The notes under the pieces: model-generated | The model's database searches: none | Told to the model about the DNA's origin: nothing | The model's input: the letters and a program-made list of their open reading frames with translations, nothing else | Translations under genes and position numbers: made by a program | Shown here: positions 17,043-26,644 of the stretch, piece by piece | Position numbering within the stretch: the stretch's first letter is position 1 | Layout of the letters: every line of letters starts with the position of its first letter | Origin: Deltaproteobacteria bacterium | GTDB taxonomy: Bacteria; Desulfobacterota; Binatia; Binatales; Binataceae | NCBI GenBank assembly: GCA_021780225.1 | Contig: JAJXZF010000022.1 | Location: forward strand, 1 to 55,031 | Length of the DNA: 55,031 bases | Direction of reading: 5' to 3'

Positions 17043-17817
17043 TTTCGCCGCCTTCTTTCCGATCTACGGTGGTGGAATTAATCGCTGCGCCGGACGGCCG
17101 CACGTAACGCGGCTCGAGGCTTTCCGGCCGGTCGCTCTCGCCCCGCGCAATCCGCGCCGCGCCCAGCGCCGCGACATAGGCTCCCACAAGCTGCAATTCG
17201 GCGTTCCCGGCACGCACGGCGCGTCTCCCACCGCCGGCTTGCACGGCCGCACAGGCTTGCTCTGCCTTTTGCTCTCCGACGAACACAACCTCGCCGGTCG
17301 TCTGCTTGGCGAAGTCTTCAAGGGGAACGACCAAGTCACCTGAAAGTCTTTCTAGCGCATCGGCGCCGACGCGGTAAAGGGAGGCGTAAACCTCGCCGCG
17401 CCGCGCGTCGAGCAGCGGGCAGACGGTCGTACCCGCGCAGGCCTCGGGAAGCGACGCGCCGCACAGCGCCATTGCGTCCAACGATGGAATTCCCGCCAAT
17501 TTCAGCCCGGAAGCGATTATCAGGCCCTTGGCATAGCTTAAACCAACTCTAAGCCCCGTGAACGATCCGGGACCAATTCCGACCGCGATCGCGCCAAGCT
17601 CGGCCATCCTAAGGCCCGCCTCGGTCATCGCGGCGTCGATCAAATCCGGCAGATCGGCGCCGTGGGACCGCGCGGGACGGCTCAAGGCCGCCAAAACGCG
17701 GCCTCCGCCGACGACCCCGATTCGCGCAACCGGCGTTCCCGTATCGATTCCGAGCACCGGCCCGGCCGCGGCGCTGGCCGCAAGGAGATGATCAGCCAAT
17801 AATACGCGATATGTCAT
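16996..17817 (-). CDS. tsaB: tRNA threonylcarbamoyladenosine biosynthesis protein TsaB
   Basis: This ASKHA-fold partner of TsaD is needed to form t6A at position 37 of ANN-decoding tRNAs. Key parts are VLGIDTGTPVARIGVVGGGR, HGADLPDLIDAAMTEAGL, the family signature GIGPGSFTGLRVGLSYAKGL and LLDARRGEVYASLYR. The annotated ATG at 17817 overlaps the rseP end by 26 nt. A start about 12-20 codons later, nearer the homologous region, is also possible. The C-terminal 15 residues overlap the YdcH-like gene. Confidence 0.9.
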   Translation of the reverse strand: MTYRVLLADHLLAASAAAGPVLGIDTGTPVARIGVVGGGRVLAALSRPARSHGADLPDLIDAAMTEAGLRMAELGAIAVGIGPGSFTGLRVGLSYAKGLIIASGLKLAGIPSLDAMALCGASLPEACAGTTVCPLLDARRGEVYASLYRVGADALERLSGDLVVPLEDFAKQTTGEVVFVGEQKAEQACAAVQAGGGRRAVRAGNAELQLVGAYVAALGAARIARGESDRPESLEPRYVRPSGAAINSTTVDRKEGGENGTSRGRANPAVCRS

Positions 17818-19153
17818 TAATGATTACGAACGCCATCAAAATGAAAAGCAGAAACAGCCCGACTTCCATCGCGACCTCGCGATGCCGCACTTTGAGCGGT
17901 TTGCCGCGCAGCCCCTCGATCGTGAAAAACAGCAGGTGCCCGCCGTCGAGCAGCGGCACGGGCAACAAATTGATAATGCCCAGTTCGATACTGAGCATCA
18001 CCGCGAACATCGCCAAATCAGCCAGCCCCTGTTGCGCTTCGCGGCCCGCGACCTGCGCAATCATGATCGGCCCGCCCAAAGCCTGGCGCACCGGAGTCGC
18101 GCCGGAAACGATCTGGTAGATTCCCCACACCAGCGTGACGATCATGTCGCCCGTCTGTACGACCGCGCGCTTGCAGGCGTCGACCGGTCCGTCGCGTCTT
18201 ATCCGCTCGTCGCCGCGGGGCAACACGCCGATAATCCACATCGGTTTCTTCGTGCCGTAAATCGTTGTCTCGGGAACCAGCTTCGGCCGGATCGCGAATT
18301 CAAAAGTCGCTTTCCCATTGGCGCCCTGACGCTGAATCACGAAATGAATGGGAGCGCCGTCGCTCGATTTGACGAGCACCGACAATTCCTCCCACGAGCC
18401 GATTTTCGTTCCATTGACCGAGAGCACCCGGTCGCCGCTGCGCAGTCCGGCCGTATAAGCGGGCAGATCTTTCTGGATATCGCCGATTACCGGCAGAGTG
18501 ATCGGCGCGCCCAGCATGAACACCAGCGCAATCACGATGGGCGCGAGCAGGATATTCGCCGCCGGTCCCGCCAGAACGATCGCGAACCGCCGCCAGAGCG
18601 GCTGCGTCGGAAAAGCGCGGGCGTTGAAGCGCTCGATCAACGCCGATGGCTTGTTCTCTCCCAATCGCTCCCGCGCCAGCTTGGGCGTCCCGCATGCGGC
18701 GATTTCGCGAATCACGATCGATTCTTCGACGTTTGGCTCGCGGCCGAGAATCAAACGCGCACGCTCCGGAGAGATTGCGCCATCGGGAGCGACTTCGGCC
18801 ACGATCGCTTTAACCGCTTCATCCTGATCGCGATTACTCCGCGACAACAGGCGATTCGCCTTCGCCGCGCCAATCAGGTCCAGTTCAATCTCACGAGCGT
18901 AATTTTCGATCGTCGCCGCGCTCGGCTGGTCCGAAATTTCGTCGCCGAGCATCCGCACATAGCCGCCGAAGGGCGTCGCGCCGATCGCATAGTCCGTCTC
19001 GCCGCGCCTGATTCCCCAAATTCGCGGCGGATAACCGATCGAAAACCGCAACACGCGCACGCCCATCCGCTTCGCGACAAAGAAATGGCCGGCTTCGTGA
19101 ACCACGATCAGAACGGCGAACACTACGACGGCTGCGACAATCGATGTAATCAT
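17792..19153 (-). CDS. rseP: RIP-type site-2 zinc metalloprotease
   Basis: This 453-residue intramembrane protease acts in sigma-E-type signalling and in clearing signal-peptide remnants. The zinc site HEAGH lies in the first membrane helix (residues 19-23), followed by GATPFGGYVRMLGDE. The second zinc-binding motif is LLPVPLLDGGHLLFF near residue 400, and one PDZ domain spans about 225-310. Residues about 75-180 form an extra charged segment between the GGYV motif and the second membrane helix (PLWRRFAIVLAGPAANILLA). Most single-PDZ relatives have only 20-30 residues there. Confidence 0.93.
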   Translation of the reverse strand: MITSIVAAVVVFAVLIVVHEAGHFFVAKRMGVRVLRFSIGYPPRIWGIRRGETDYAIGATPFGGYVRMLGDEISDQPSAATIENYAREIELDLIGAAKANRLLSRSNRDQDEAVKAIVAEVAPDGAISPERARLILGREPNVEESIVIREIAACGTPKLARERLGENKPSALIERFNARAFPTQPLWRRFAIVLAGPAANILLAPIVIALVFMLGAPITLPVIGDIQKDLPAYTAGLRSGDRVLSVNGTKIGSWEELSVLVKSSDGAPIHFVIQRQGANGKATFEFAIRPKLVPETTIYGTKKPMWIIGVLPRGDERIRRDGPVDACKRAVVQTGDMIVTLVWGIYQIVSGATPVRQALGGPIMIAQVAGREAQQGLADLAMFAVMLSIELGIINLLPVPLLDGGHLLFFTIEGLRGKPLKVRHREVAMEVGLFLLFILMAFVIINDISRIIG

Positions 19154-19198
19154 AAACGGCGCTTATACATGCTTAATTGCTGGCAGAGAACGGTCGTC

Positions 19199-19996
19199 TC
19201 AAGAAGTACAATAGTAGGCAAAAGCCACGGCAAATAACAGGCCGCATACGCGATCGAGCAGCCCGCCATGGCCCGGGAAAATCCATCCGGAATCTTTCAC
19301 TCCAGCCACTCTTTTATATGCGGAATTGACGAGGTCGCCCGCCTGCGCAAGAACGCTCACGCCGGCCGCGATCAGCACGGTCGCGCGCGCGCTCCATTCC
19401 GCCTCGAGCCAGGGACGCAGGATCAGCGCGGCGGCAATGCAAGCGGCCAGTCCGCCAATCGCGCCTTCGATCGTTTTGTTCGGGCTGACCCGCGGCGCCA
19501 GTTTGCGCCGTCCCAAGGCCCGGCCGGCGAAATAGGCCCCGCTGTCGCTCACCACGACCAGCAGGAAAATCAAAATAATTTCCGCGATGCCGCCGGGCCG
19601 ATTCCGCGTCATCGCGAGATACGGAAAGAAGCCGCCGACCCATAGCGCCCCCGCAAACAGGAACCATCCGTCCCGGGGCACGCTTTCGGCGCCGCGACGC
19701 GCCACTTGCGCCATCAACTCGAGCATGACCAAGCCCGAGACGAATACGATCGCGGCCGGGACCTTGCCCACGTCCATGTATGCGAACGTGAGCAGCACGG
19801 TCATCCAAAAAACGGCGATTGCGATTATGAGCGCCGCTTCGACCCCGGTCGCGCGCGTCATCGCGATAATTTCGTAAAGCGCCAATGCGGTCAGAATCGC
19901 GATAAACGCGGTAAAGACATCCGGCGGCGCCCACAGCACGATCGCCAGGACGATCGGCAGCCCGACCGCCGCCGTCAAAAGCCTAGTTCGCAGCAC
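19199..19996 (-). CDS. cdsA: Phosphatidate cytidylyltransferase
   Basis: This 265-residue membrane enzyme makes CDP-diacylglycerol, the precursor used by PssA further down the cluster. Seven or eight hydrophobic helices are seen. The CDS signature (S-x-x-x-x-R-x-x-x-x-KD-x-x-x-x-x-PGHGG-x-x-DR-x-D type) appears as KRVAGVKDSGWIFPGHGGLL followed by DR. The family stretch LGRRKLAPRVSPNKTIEGAI is also present. Its start overlaps the end of uppS by 14 nt. Confidence 0.95.
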   Translation of the reverse strand: MLRTRLLTAAVGLPIVLAIVLWAPPDVFTAFIAILTALALYEIIAMTRATGVEAALIIAIAVFWMTVLLTFAYMDVGKVPAAIVFVSGLVMLELMAQVARRGAESVPRDGWFLFAGALWVGGFFPYLAMTRNRPGGIAEIILIFLLVVVSDSGAYFAGRALGRRKLAPRVSPNKTIEGAIGGLAACIAAALILRPWLEAEWSARATVLIAAGVSVLAQAGDLVNSAYKRVAGVKDSGWIFPGHGGLLDRVCGLLFAVAFAYYCTS

Positions 19997-20771
19997 TCAA
20001 CGGCGCCGGCGCGACGCTCTCGGCCACCGTTCCGAAGCGGCGCTGCCGCGCCTGGTAAGCTTCGAGCGCCGCCAGCAGGTCGCGTTCGCGGAAATCCGGC
20101 CACAGAGTTTCGGTGAAATAAAGCTCAGTGTAGGCGAGTTGAAACAGGAAAAAATTGGAGATGCGCACTTCGCCCGACGTCCTGATCAGCAAATCGGGAT
20201 CCGGGATTCCGACGCTGCCGAGCGCATCCGCGAAGGCCCGTTCATCGATCTGCTCGGGACGGATTTGGCCGGCCGCGGCCGCCTCGGCCAGCCGCCGCGC
20301 CGCCTTCACGATTTCCTGCCGGCCGCCGTACGACAACGCCAGCGCCACCGTCATCCCGCGATTGTCCGCGGTCGCCTCGACCGTGCGTTCCAGCGCACGC
20401 CGGACGGGCGCCGGAAGCCGCTCCAGTTCGCCCAGGGCGATCACGCGGATCCCGCGTTTCATCAAGCGCTTGAGTTCGGTGGTCAGGTAGCGATGCAGCA
20501 ATTGCATCAGAAAGCGCACTTCGCCGCCCGGCCGCTGCCAGTTTTCGTGCGAGAAGGCGAACAGCGTCAGGTACGGGATGCCCAGTTCGCGCGCCGCTTC
20601 CACAACCGCGCGCACCGAGTCTTTGCCGCGGCGATGGCCTTCGCAGCGCGCGAGGCCGCGCTGATTCGCCCAGCGGCCGTTGCCGTCCATGACGATCGCA
20701 ATATGCCGCGGCATCCGCGCCGCTTCGAGCGACAGGTTGGGAAATTCCGCTAACGGCAGAGTCAAGGTCAC
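19983..20771 (-). CDS. uppS: Isoprenyl (undecaprenyl) diphosphate synthase
   Basis: This 262-residue cis-prenyltransferase makes the C55 lipid carrier for peptidoglycan. The catalytic Asp is in PRHIAIVMDGNGRWANQRGL (residue 29). FAFSHENWQRP and IRTSGEVRISNFFLFQLAYT are conserved, as is the C-terminal LWPDF. An alternative start at Met20 would remove a non-conserved N-terminal extension. It lies 36 nt downstream of frr. Confidence 0.95.
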   Translation of the reverse strand: MTLTLPLAEFPNLSLEAARMPRHIAIVMDGNGRWANQRGLARCEGHRRGKDSVRAVVEAARELGIPYLTLFAFSHENWQRPGGEVRFLMQLLHRYLTTELKRLMKRGIRVIALGELERLPAPVRRALERTVEATADNRGMTVALALSYGGRQEIVKAARRLAEAAAAGQIRPEQIDERAFADALGSVGIPDPDLLIRTSGEVRISNFFLFQLAYTELYFTETLWPDFRERDLLAALEAYQARQRRFGTVAESVAPAPLSAAN

Positions 20772-20807
20772 CGGCTGAAACGATTCGGCGCCGCGGATAC
20801 GGGCCGA

Positions 20808-21362
20808 TCAGACCTCCATGATTTCCGCTTCTTTGGCGGCGAGCACGCGATCGACCTTCTCGATATGCTCGGCGGTAAGCGTCTGAACTTTGGCTTCGGC
20901 CGCGCGCAGCTCGTCATCGGTCACCTTCTTGTCCTTGTGCTGCGCTTTGAGACGATCGTTGGCGTCGCGCCGATGGTTCCGGATCGAAACGCGGAATTCC
21001 TCGGCGATCTTGCGAATATGGCGCACCAGTTCCTTGCGCCGTTCCTCATTCAGCTCGGGAATCGGAATCCGAATCACCTTGCCGTCGTTCATCGGATTCA
21101 GTCCCAAGTCGGAGGTCTGGATCGCTTTTTCAATTTCGCCCATCGCGCCCTTGTCGTAGGGCGTGACCACCAGCAGGCGCGGCTCGGGCGCGGCCAGCCC
21201 GGCGAGCTGGCGCAGGGGCGTGCGGGCCCCGTAGTAATTGACGTGAAGATTTTCCAGCAGAGCGGTGGACGCGCGTCCGGTGCGCACGCGGGCGAGCTCG
21301 CCGCGAAACGCGCTCAGCGCTTCGTCCATCTCCATTTGCGCAAGCTCAATTTCCTCGTTCAT
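20808..21362 (-). CDS. frr: Ribosome recycling factor
   Basis: This 184-residue protein splits post-termination ribosomes together with EF-G. The start at 21362 (MNEEIELAQMEMDEALSAF) has GGAGG 10 nt upstream and gives the normal RRF length of about 185. An upstream TTG start at 21389 would add nine residues and is rejected. The domain I/II boundary LRQLAGLAAPEPRLLVVTPY and the C-terminal ERRKELVRHIRKIAEEFRVS are typical. It follows pyrH by 19 nt. Confidence 0.96.
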   Translation of the reverse strand: MNEEIELAQMEMDEALSAFRGELARVRTGRASTALLENLHVNYYGARTPLRQLAGLAAPEPRLLVVTPYDKGAMGEIEKAIQTSDLGLNPMNDGKVIRIPIPELNEERRKELVRHIRKIAEEFRVSIRNHRRDANDRLKAQHKDKKVTDDELRAAEAKVQTLTAEHIEKVDRVLAAKEAEIMEV

Positions 21363-21381
21363 CTGGCCGGCGCCTCCGCGA

Positions 21382-22131
21382 TCAGGCAACGCTTCCGACG
21401 ATGGTTCCGATCGCCTCGCCCATCACCGCTCTTTTTATATTACCCGTTTTACGCAAATTAAAGACGATAATCGGCAAACTGTTGTCCATGCACATCGAAA
21501 TTGCCGTCGAGTCCATCACTTTCAGATTCTTTTGCAGGACTTCAATATAAGTGAGGCGATCGAACCTCCGCGCGTCCGGATCGCGCACCGGGTCGCGATC
21601 GTAAACGCCATCGACCGTATGGCTCGCTTTGAGGATTACGCCGGCGCCGATTTCGAGCGCGCGCAGACTGGCGGCGGTATCGGTCGTGAAATAGGGATTG
21701 CCCGTTCCCGCCGCGAAGATTACCACGCGGCCTTTTTCCAGATGGCGCGTGGCGCGGCGCAGGATGTAAGGCTCGCAGACGGAATGCATCGCGATCGCCG
21801 ACAGCACACGCGTCGGCGCGCCCAGTTGTTCGAGCGCGTTTTGCAGCGCCAGGGCGTTGATCACCGTCGCCAGCATCCCCATCTGGTCGGCGGTCGAACG
21901 GTCCATTCCGCGCGCTTCGTATTCGCTGCCGCGCAGGATATTGCCCGCGCCAATCACCAGCGCAAGCTGGATATCGAGCGCGGCGACGTCGCGTACTTCG
22001 CGGGCGATTTCGGCCAGCGCTTCGGGATCGATTCCGCTGCCCTGGCGCGGCGCCAGCGCCTCGCCCGAGAGCTTCAGCAACACGCGCCGGAAGCGGGGTT
22101 TATGATTTGCTTCGCTGTCCGCTTCGGCCAT
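21382..22131 (-). CDS. pyrH: UMP kinase
   Basis: This 249-residue amino-acid-kinase-family hexameric enzyme phosphorylates UMP to UDP. Characteristic segments are [56 protein letters not shown] and [17 protein letters not shown]. It sits in the conserved rpsB-tsf-pyrH-frr order. Length is normal. Confidence 0.97.
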   Translation of the reverse strand: MAEADSEANHKPRFRRVLLKLSGEALAPRQGSGIDPEALAEIAREVRDVAALDIQLALVIGAGNILRGSEYEARGMDRSTADQMGMLATVINALALQNALEQLGAPTRVLSAIAMHSVCEPYILRRATRHLEKGRVVIFAAGTGNPYFTTDTAASLRALEIGAGVILKASHTVDGVYDRDPVRDPDARRFDRLTYIEVLQKNLKVMDSTAISMCMDNSLPIIVFNLRKTGNIKRAVMGEAIGTIVGSVA

Positions 22132-22188
22132 CGCGAAATCCCCCTTTTTGACGCCGGCGGTCGTGAACGGTTACCCGAGCGTATCGAT

Positions 22189-22803
22189 TCAGGCCGCGCG
22201 CACTTCGAGGTTTTCGCCAAGCTGGAAGCGGATGAAGCGTCGCACTTCAATTTTCTCGCCCAGCTTGCCCACGTATTCGCCGATTAGATCCTTAATCGTG
22301 CGGTTCGGATCGCGCACCCACGCCTGCTCGTAGAGGCAGGACTCGGCGTAGAATTTTTCGAGCTTGCCTTCGACGATTTTGTTGATGACGGCCTCGGGCT
22401 TGCCGGTTCCCGCCGCCTGCGAGGCGTAGATCTGCCGCTCCTGATCGATCACCTCGGCGGACAGCTCCTCGCGCCGCACGCTGCGGGGGTTGGACGCCGC
22501 AATCTGCATCGCGAGTTCCTTCACCAGCGTTTGAAATTCCGGCGTCTTGGCGACGAAGTCGCTCTCGCAGTTGACTTCGAGCAGCACGCCGAGCTTGCCG
22601 CCCGCGTGAATATAGGAACCGACGGCGCCTTCGGAAGCGACCCGTCCGGCGCGCTTGGCCGCGGCGGCGATGCCCTTTTCGCGCAGCCAGACCGCGGCGG
22701 CTTCGAGGTCGCCCCTGGCTTCGGCCAGCGCCTTTTTGCAGTCCATCACGCCGGCGCCGGTCTTGTCGCGCAGTTCTCTGACCAGATTAGCGTTTACGTC
22801 CAT
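22189..22803 (-). CDS. tsf: Elongation factor Ts (short form)
   Basis: This 204-residue guanine-nucleotide exchange factor acts on EF-Tu. The N-terminal UBA-like region contains RELRDKTGAGVMDCKKALAE and the core contains GKLGVLLEVNCESDFVAKTP. It is much shorter than the E. coli protein (about 283 residues). It lacks the second core subdomain and coiled coil, as in several other phyla. It follows rpsB by about 125 nt. Confidence 0.96.
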   Translation of the reverse strand: MDVNANLVRELRDKTGAGVMDCKKALAEARGDLEAAAVWLREKGIAAAAKRAGRVASEGAVGSYIHAGGKLGVLLEVNCESDFVAKTPEFQTLVKELAMQIAASNPRSVRREELSAEVIDQERQIYASQAAGTGKPEAVINKIVEGKLEKFYAESCLYEQAWVRDPNRTIKDLIGEYVGKLGEKIEVRRFIRFQLGENLEVRAA

Positions 22804-22928
22804 TATGATTTCCGGGGAAAAATCCCGTCCAAGTCCTTATTCGACAAAGGCGCGCCCGCTTCGATGGCGCGCCGTCACCGATCGCCGCGCGGCCCAAGCC
22901 GGCCCCGGCGACCATCATCGCTTACGCG

Positions 22929-23705
22929 TCAAGCCTGCGGAGACGGCGGCTCAGGCGCGGGACCATTCTCGGCCGCCGACGCGCCCGCATCGTCTTCGAT
23001 ACCCTTGGCGCGCTCCTCGGCCAGACGCTTGCCTTCGATCACAGCGTCGGCGATCGCGGCGGTGAACAGCTTGATCGCGCGAATCGCATCGTCGTTGCCG
23101 GGCACCCGGTACGCGATCAGGTCGGGATCGCAGTTGGTGTCAACCACGGCGATCACCGGAATACCCAGCCGATTCGCCTCGGCGACCGCGATTTCTTCTT
23201 TCTTGGTGTCGATCACCCAGAGCGCGTCCGGCAGCTTGCGCATGTTCTTGATGCCCGCGAGGTTGGCCATCAGCTTGGCGTGCTGCTGCGCGTTCTCAGA
23301 CATCTCTTTTTTGGTGAGCGCCTGAATCATCTCCGGATCCGCCATCATCTCTTCGAGCTTCTTGAGCCGATCGATCGAAGCGCGGATGGTCTGGAAATTG
23401 GTCAGCATCCCGCCCAGCCAGCGATTGTTGACATAGAACATGCCGCAGCGCTCGGCTTCTTCGCGCACGATATCCTGGGCCTGCTTTTTGGTGCCGACAA
23501 ACAGGATTGTGCCGCCCTGAGCGGCCAAGTCGCGCGCGAAATCGTAGGTCGAGCGAAACATCTTGACCGTCTGCTGGAGGTCGATGATGTAGATGCCGTT
23601 GCGGGCGCCGAAGATGTAAGGCTTCATCTTCGGATTCCAGCGGCTGGTCTGATGGCCGAAATGGACGCCGGCCTCGAGCAGCTGCTTCATGCTGATTTCG
23701 GTCAT
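22929..23705 (-). CDS. rpsB: 30S ribosomal protein S2
   Basis: This is a 258-residue S2 protein. It has the family start [20 protein letters not shown], the segment [45 protein letters not shown] and [19 protein letters not shown]. The C-terminal 30 residues are acidic and Pro/Ala-rich. It heads the rpsB-tsf-pyrH-frr-uppS-cdsA-rseP string. Free S2 often represses its own operon; no known S2-binding motif was recognised here. Confidence 0.97.
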   Translation of the reverse strand: MTEISMKQLLEAGVHFGHQTSRWNPKMKPYIFGARNGIYIIDLQQTVKMFRSTYDFARDLAAQGGTILFVGTKKQAQDIVREEAERCGMFYVNNRWLGGMLTNFQTIRASIDRLKKLEEMMADPEMIQALTKKEMSENAQQHAKLMANLAGIKNMRKLPDALWVIDTKKEEIAVAEANRLGIPVIAVVDTNCDPDLIAYRVPGNDDAIRAIKLFTAAIADAVIEGKRLAEERAKGIEDDAGASAAENGPAPEPPSPQA

Positions 23706-23756
23706 TGAGAGTCTCTCTTTTGTTCTCGCTTTGCCATCTCGCGGCGCTAAACTACC

Positions 23757-23785
23757 ATCATAGCCATCCCGGTACGGGTTGCATA
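23757..23785 (-). promoter_or_regulatory. Possible rpsB promoter
   Basis: On the minus strand TATGAT (23757-23762) lies 17 nt downstream of TATGCA (23780-23785), about 50 nt before the rpsB start. The -10 is good and the -35 is weak (3 of 6). Confidence 0.3.
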
Positions 23786-23828
23786 GGGCGAAACCGAGGC
23801 GCTCCGACGGCGGGACGCGGCGCGGCGG

Positions 23829-25310
23829 CTAACCGTTCATTGAGTCGAGAAATTCCTCGTTGGTCTTGGTGCCCTGCATCTTGTCGAGCAGGAACTCCAT
23901 CGACTCCACCGCGTTGAGCTGCGACAGCAACTTGCGCAAAATCCAGACCCGGTTGAGCGTGCTGCGCGGCAGCAGCAGTTCTTCCTTGCGCGTCGAGGAG
24001 CGCTGCATATCGATGGTCGGGAAGATGCGTTTTTCGAGCAGCCGGCGGTCGAGCGCGATCTGCTGATTGCCGGTGCCTTTGAACTCTTCGAAGATTACCT
24101 CGTCCATCCGGCTGCCGGTATCGACCAGCGCGGTGGCGATAATCGTCAGGCTGCCGCCGTCCTCGGTATTGCGGGCGGCGCCGAAAAATTTCTTGGGCTT
24201 GTGCAGCGCGTTGGAATCCACGCCGCCGGAAAGAATCTTGCCCGAAGGCGGCACGACGGTGTTGTAGGCGCGCGCGAGCCGCGTAATCGAATCGAGCAGG
24301 ATCACGACGTCGCGCCCGTGCTCGACCAGCCGGCGCGCCTTTTCGATCACCATCTCGGCCACCTGCACGTGGCGCGTCGCCGGCTCGTCGAAAGTAGAGC
24401 TGACCACTTCGCCCTGCACCGAGCGCAGCATGTCGGTGACTTCCTCGGGTCGCTCGTCAACCAGCAACACGATCAGGATGACTTCCGGATGGTTGTGCGC
24501 GATCGCCTTGGCGATCGCCTGCATCATCATGGTTTTGCCGGTGAACGGCGCCGCCACGATCAAGCCGCGCTGCCCTTTGCCGATCGGGGCGATCAAATCG
24601 ATGATGCGGGTGGTGTAATCCTCGTGGTCGTATTCGAGCTTGAGCCGTTCTTCCGGATAGAGCGGCGTCAGATTGTCGAAGAGGATCTTGTCGCGGGCCT
24701 TTTCCGGCTCTTCGTAATTGATCGATTCGACCTTGAGCAGGGCGAAGTAGCGCTCGCCCTCTTTGGGCGGCCGAATCAGTCCGGAGACGATATCGCCGGT
24801 GCGCAGATTGAACTTCCGGATCTGGCTCGGGGAAATATAGATGTCGTCGGGACCGGGCAGATAGTTGTAGTCGGGCGCGCGCAGGAAACCGAAGCCGTCG
24901 GGCAGAATTTCGAGCACGCCCTCGCCGAGAATCGAGCCGTTGCGGGCGGCCTGCGCCTGCAGGATCGAGAAAATCATCTCCTGCTTGCGCATGTTGATCG
25001 CGCCGTCGATCGCATAGTCGCGGGCGATTTGCGCCAATTCGGTGATTTTGGCGCCTTTCAGCGCCTTCAGATTGAGCGCGCCGGTCTCGCTGATAACCGG
25101 CACGGCGGCGTGCCGGTTCGGCACGAACGGCCGCGCCTCGGGCGCGCGAGCGGCGCCGTTCGCGTCGGCCGGCGGGGCCTCGGCGGCGGGCTGGGGCGCC
25201 GCATGATGCGGATGGTGACCGCGCGGCCGGATGATCGCCGCCGGAGCCTGATGGCCCTCTTCGAGCGGCTCTTGAGAATCGTGTTTGGTCGCTCCTCGTC
25301 CTTTACCCAT
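23829..25310 (-). CDS. rho: Transcription termination factor Rho
   Basis: This 493-residue hexameric RNA helicase ends untranslated transcripts. I chose the ATG at 25310 because of GGGGAGGG just upstream; a longer frame begins at 25418. Residues about 1-75 are a His/Pro/Ala-rich low-complexity extension. The Rho N domain follows ([20 protein letters not shown]), then the cold-shock RNA-binding domain ([30 protein letters not shown]). Walker A is AAPFTGKT, a small variation on the usual APPxxGKT. Walker B ([16 protein letters not shown]) and the Q/R-loop regions are intact. Confidence 0.96.
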   Translation of the reverse strand: MGKGRGATKHDSQEPLEEGHQAPAAIIRPRGHHPHHAAPQPAAEAPPADANGAARAPEARPFVPNRHAAVPVISETGALNLKALKGAKITELAQIARDYAIDGAINMRKQEMIFSILQAQAARNGSILGEGVLEILPDGFGFLRAPDYNYLPGPDDIYISPSQIRKFNLRTGDIVSGLIRPPKEGERYFALLKVESINYEEPEKARDKILFDNLTPLYPEERLKLEYDHEDYTTRIIDLIAPIGKGQRGLIVAAPFTGKTMMMQAIAKAIAHNHPEVILIVLLVDERPEEVTDMLRSVQGEVVSSTFDEPATRHVQVAEMVIEKARRLVEHGRDVVILLDSITRLARAYNTVVPPSGKILSGGVDSNALHKPKKFFGAARNTEDGGSLTIIATALVDTGSRMDEVIFEEFKGTGNQQIALDRRLLEKRIFPTIDMQRSSTRKEELLLPRSTLNRVWILRKLLSQLNAVESMEFLLDKMQGTKTNEEFLDSMNG

Positions 25311-25586
25311 ATACCCTCCCCGCATCCTGACTATCCCCACAATTTTTGATTTTATTCTCCAAGCGTTCGGAGGCGCCCGTTCAGGCGACGACGTGAAATT
25401 TTTCTTGCCGGCCAGCATGCCGGCCGTCGGGTTGCTTGGCCCGCCTCAAGGATACTCTGCTTGAATCGCCGCGGCGGCTGCGTGAAAGCGTCGCCGTTGG
25501 CTGTTGCTGATTCGATCTTCGTCCCGGGGCGGGCAGATTTCGAAATTCGATCCGCGTCGGCGCATTCGATGCGGGAGTTCCCTGTA

Positions 25587-25615
25587 AAAGTAACCAAGGG
25601 GCGCCATTCTGTCAA
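25587..25615 (-). promoter_or_regulatory. Predicted rho promoter with long 5' leader
   Basis: A perfect TTGACA (25610-25615) and TACTTT (25587-25592), separated by 17 nt, lie on the minus strand close to the rluD stop codon. The predicted start near 25580 leaves an untranslated leader of about 270 nt before rho. No gene is evident in the 25311-25645 gap. A GCCGGC-repeat hairpin sits inside the leader. Confidence 0.5.
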
Positions 25616-25645
25616 CGACATCGCCGGAGCGCCGCCCGGCCCGCA

Positions 25646-26620
25646 TCACTCAAGCGCAATCCATCGCCGGACCGCTTCAGGCGCGATATCCACGCCGCGC
25701 GCGCCGAGAAACGCGGCAAAGTCGGCCGGCGGCGGCGCGACGAATTGGCGGCGTGCGCCGTCGCGCGGATGCGAAATCTCCAGCGCCAGAGCATGCAACG
25801 CCTGCCGTTCGAAGCCGCAGCCGGCCGCGCCGCCATACAGGGCGTCGCCAAGGCACGGATGCCCGCTCGCGGCGAGATGCACGCGAATCTGATGGGTCCG
25901 GCCGGTCTCCGGCCGCACACGCACGAGGGTAGCCGGCGCCGCGGGCGAGTCGAAACGTTCCAGCACGGCGATTTGGCTGACCGCCGCGCGCGGATGGTGC
26001 GACCGCACCGACATCCGCTTGCGTTCCGTCGGATGGCGGCCCAGGGGACGGGAGATGGTGAAGCGATCGCGGGCGACGACGCCGCGGACTATCGCCAGAT
26101 AGGTCTTGCGCACCGTGCGATCCTTGAACTGGCGCGCCAGGCCGGCGCGCGCCGCCAGCGTGCGCGCGATCGCAATCACGCCCGAGGTGTCCTTGTCGAG
26201 GCGATGGACGATGCCGGGGCGGCGCACGCCGTCGGGGTCGGCCAGCGCCGCGAGATCGGGGAAGCGAGCGAGCAGCGCGTCGACCAGCGTGCCGTCGGGA
26301 TGGCCGGGCGCGGGATGCACGGCGACGCCAGCGGCCTTGTTGACGACGATCAGGTCCGCGTCGGCATAGAGCACGTCGAGCGGCGGAGCGGCTTTGGGTT
26401 CCGGCGCGGCGGGCGCGGCCAGCGGCGCGATCGACACGCGATCTCCGGTGCGCAGCGCGGCCGCGGCGCGCGACGGCGCGCCGTTCAGCGTCACCGCGCC
26501 CGCCTTGATCATCCGGGCGGCTTGCGACCGGGAACATTCGGGCGCAAGCGCCGCCGCGACGAACTGGTCGAGCCGCATCCGCGCGTCGGCGGCGCCGGCG
26601 ATCAGTTCCCGCGGCGTCAT
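25646..26620 (-). CDS. rluD: RluA/RluD-family rRNA pseudouridine synthase
   Basis: This 324-residue protein has an N-terminal S4 RNA-binding domain (about 15-75; MRLDQFVAAALAPECSRSQA, then ARMIKAGAVTLNG) and an RluA catalytic domain. The catalytic Asp is in GIVHRLDKDTSGVIAIARTL. ETGRTHQIRVHLAASGHPCL and GDALYG complete the family motifs. It probably modifies 23S rRNA helix 69, as RluD does. The exact target within the RluA/C/D group is inferred. Confidence 0.92.
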   Translation of the reverse strand: MTPRELIAGAADARMRLDQFVAAALAPECSRSQAARMIKAGAVTLNGAPSRAAAALRTGDRVSIAPLAAPAAPEPKAAPPLDVLYADADLIVVNKAAGVAVHPAPGHPDGTLVDALLARFPDLAALADPDGVRRPGIVHRLDKDTSGVIAIARTLAARAGLARQFKDRTVRKTYLAIVRGVVARDRFTISRPLGRHPTERKRMSVRSHHPRAAVSQIAVLERFDSPAAPATLVRVRPETGRTHQIRVHLAASGHPCLGDALYGGAAGCGFERQALHALALEISHPRDGARRQFVAPPPADFAAFLGARGVDIAPEAVRRWIALE

Positions 26621-26644
26621 CGCGGCGCGCCGCCCGTCTGGCGC

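Noticed and set aside
25400-25430. GCCGGC repeat hairpin as a terminator for rluD
   Set aside because: Only a 6-bp stem without a clean U-run in the minus direction; it more likely lies within the rho leader.
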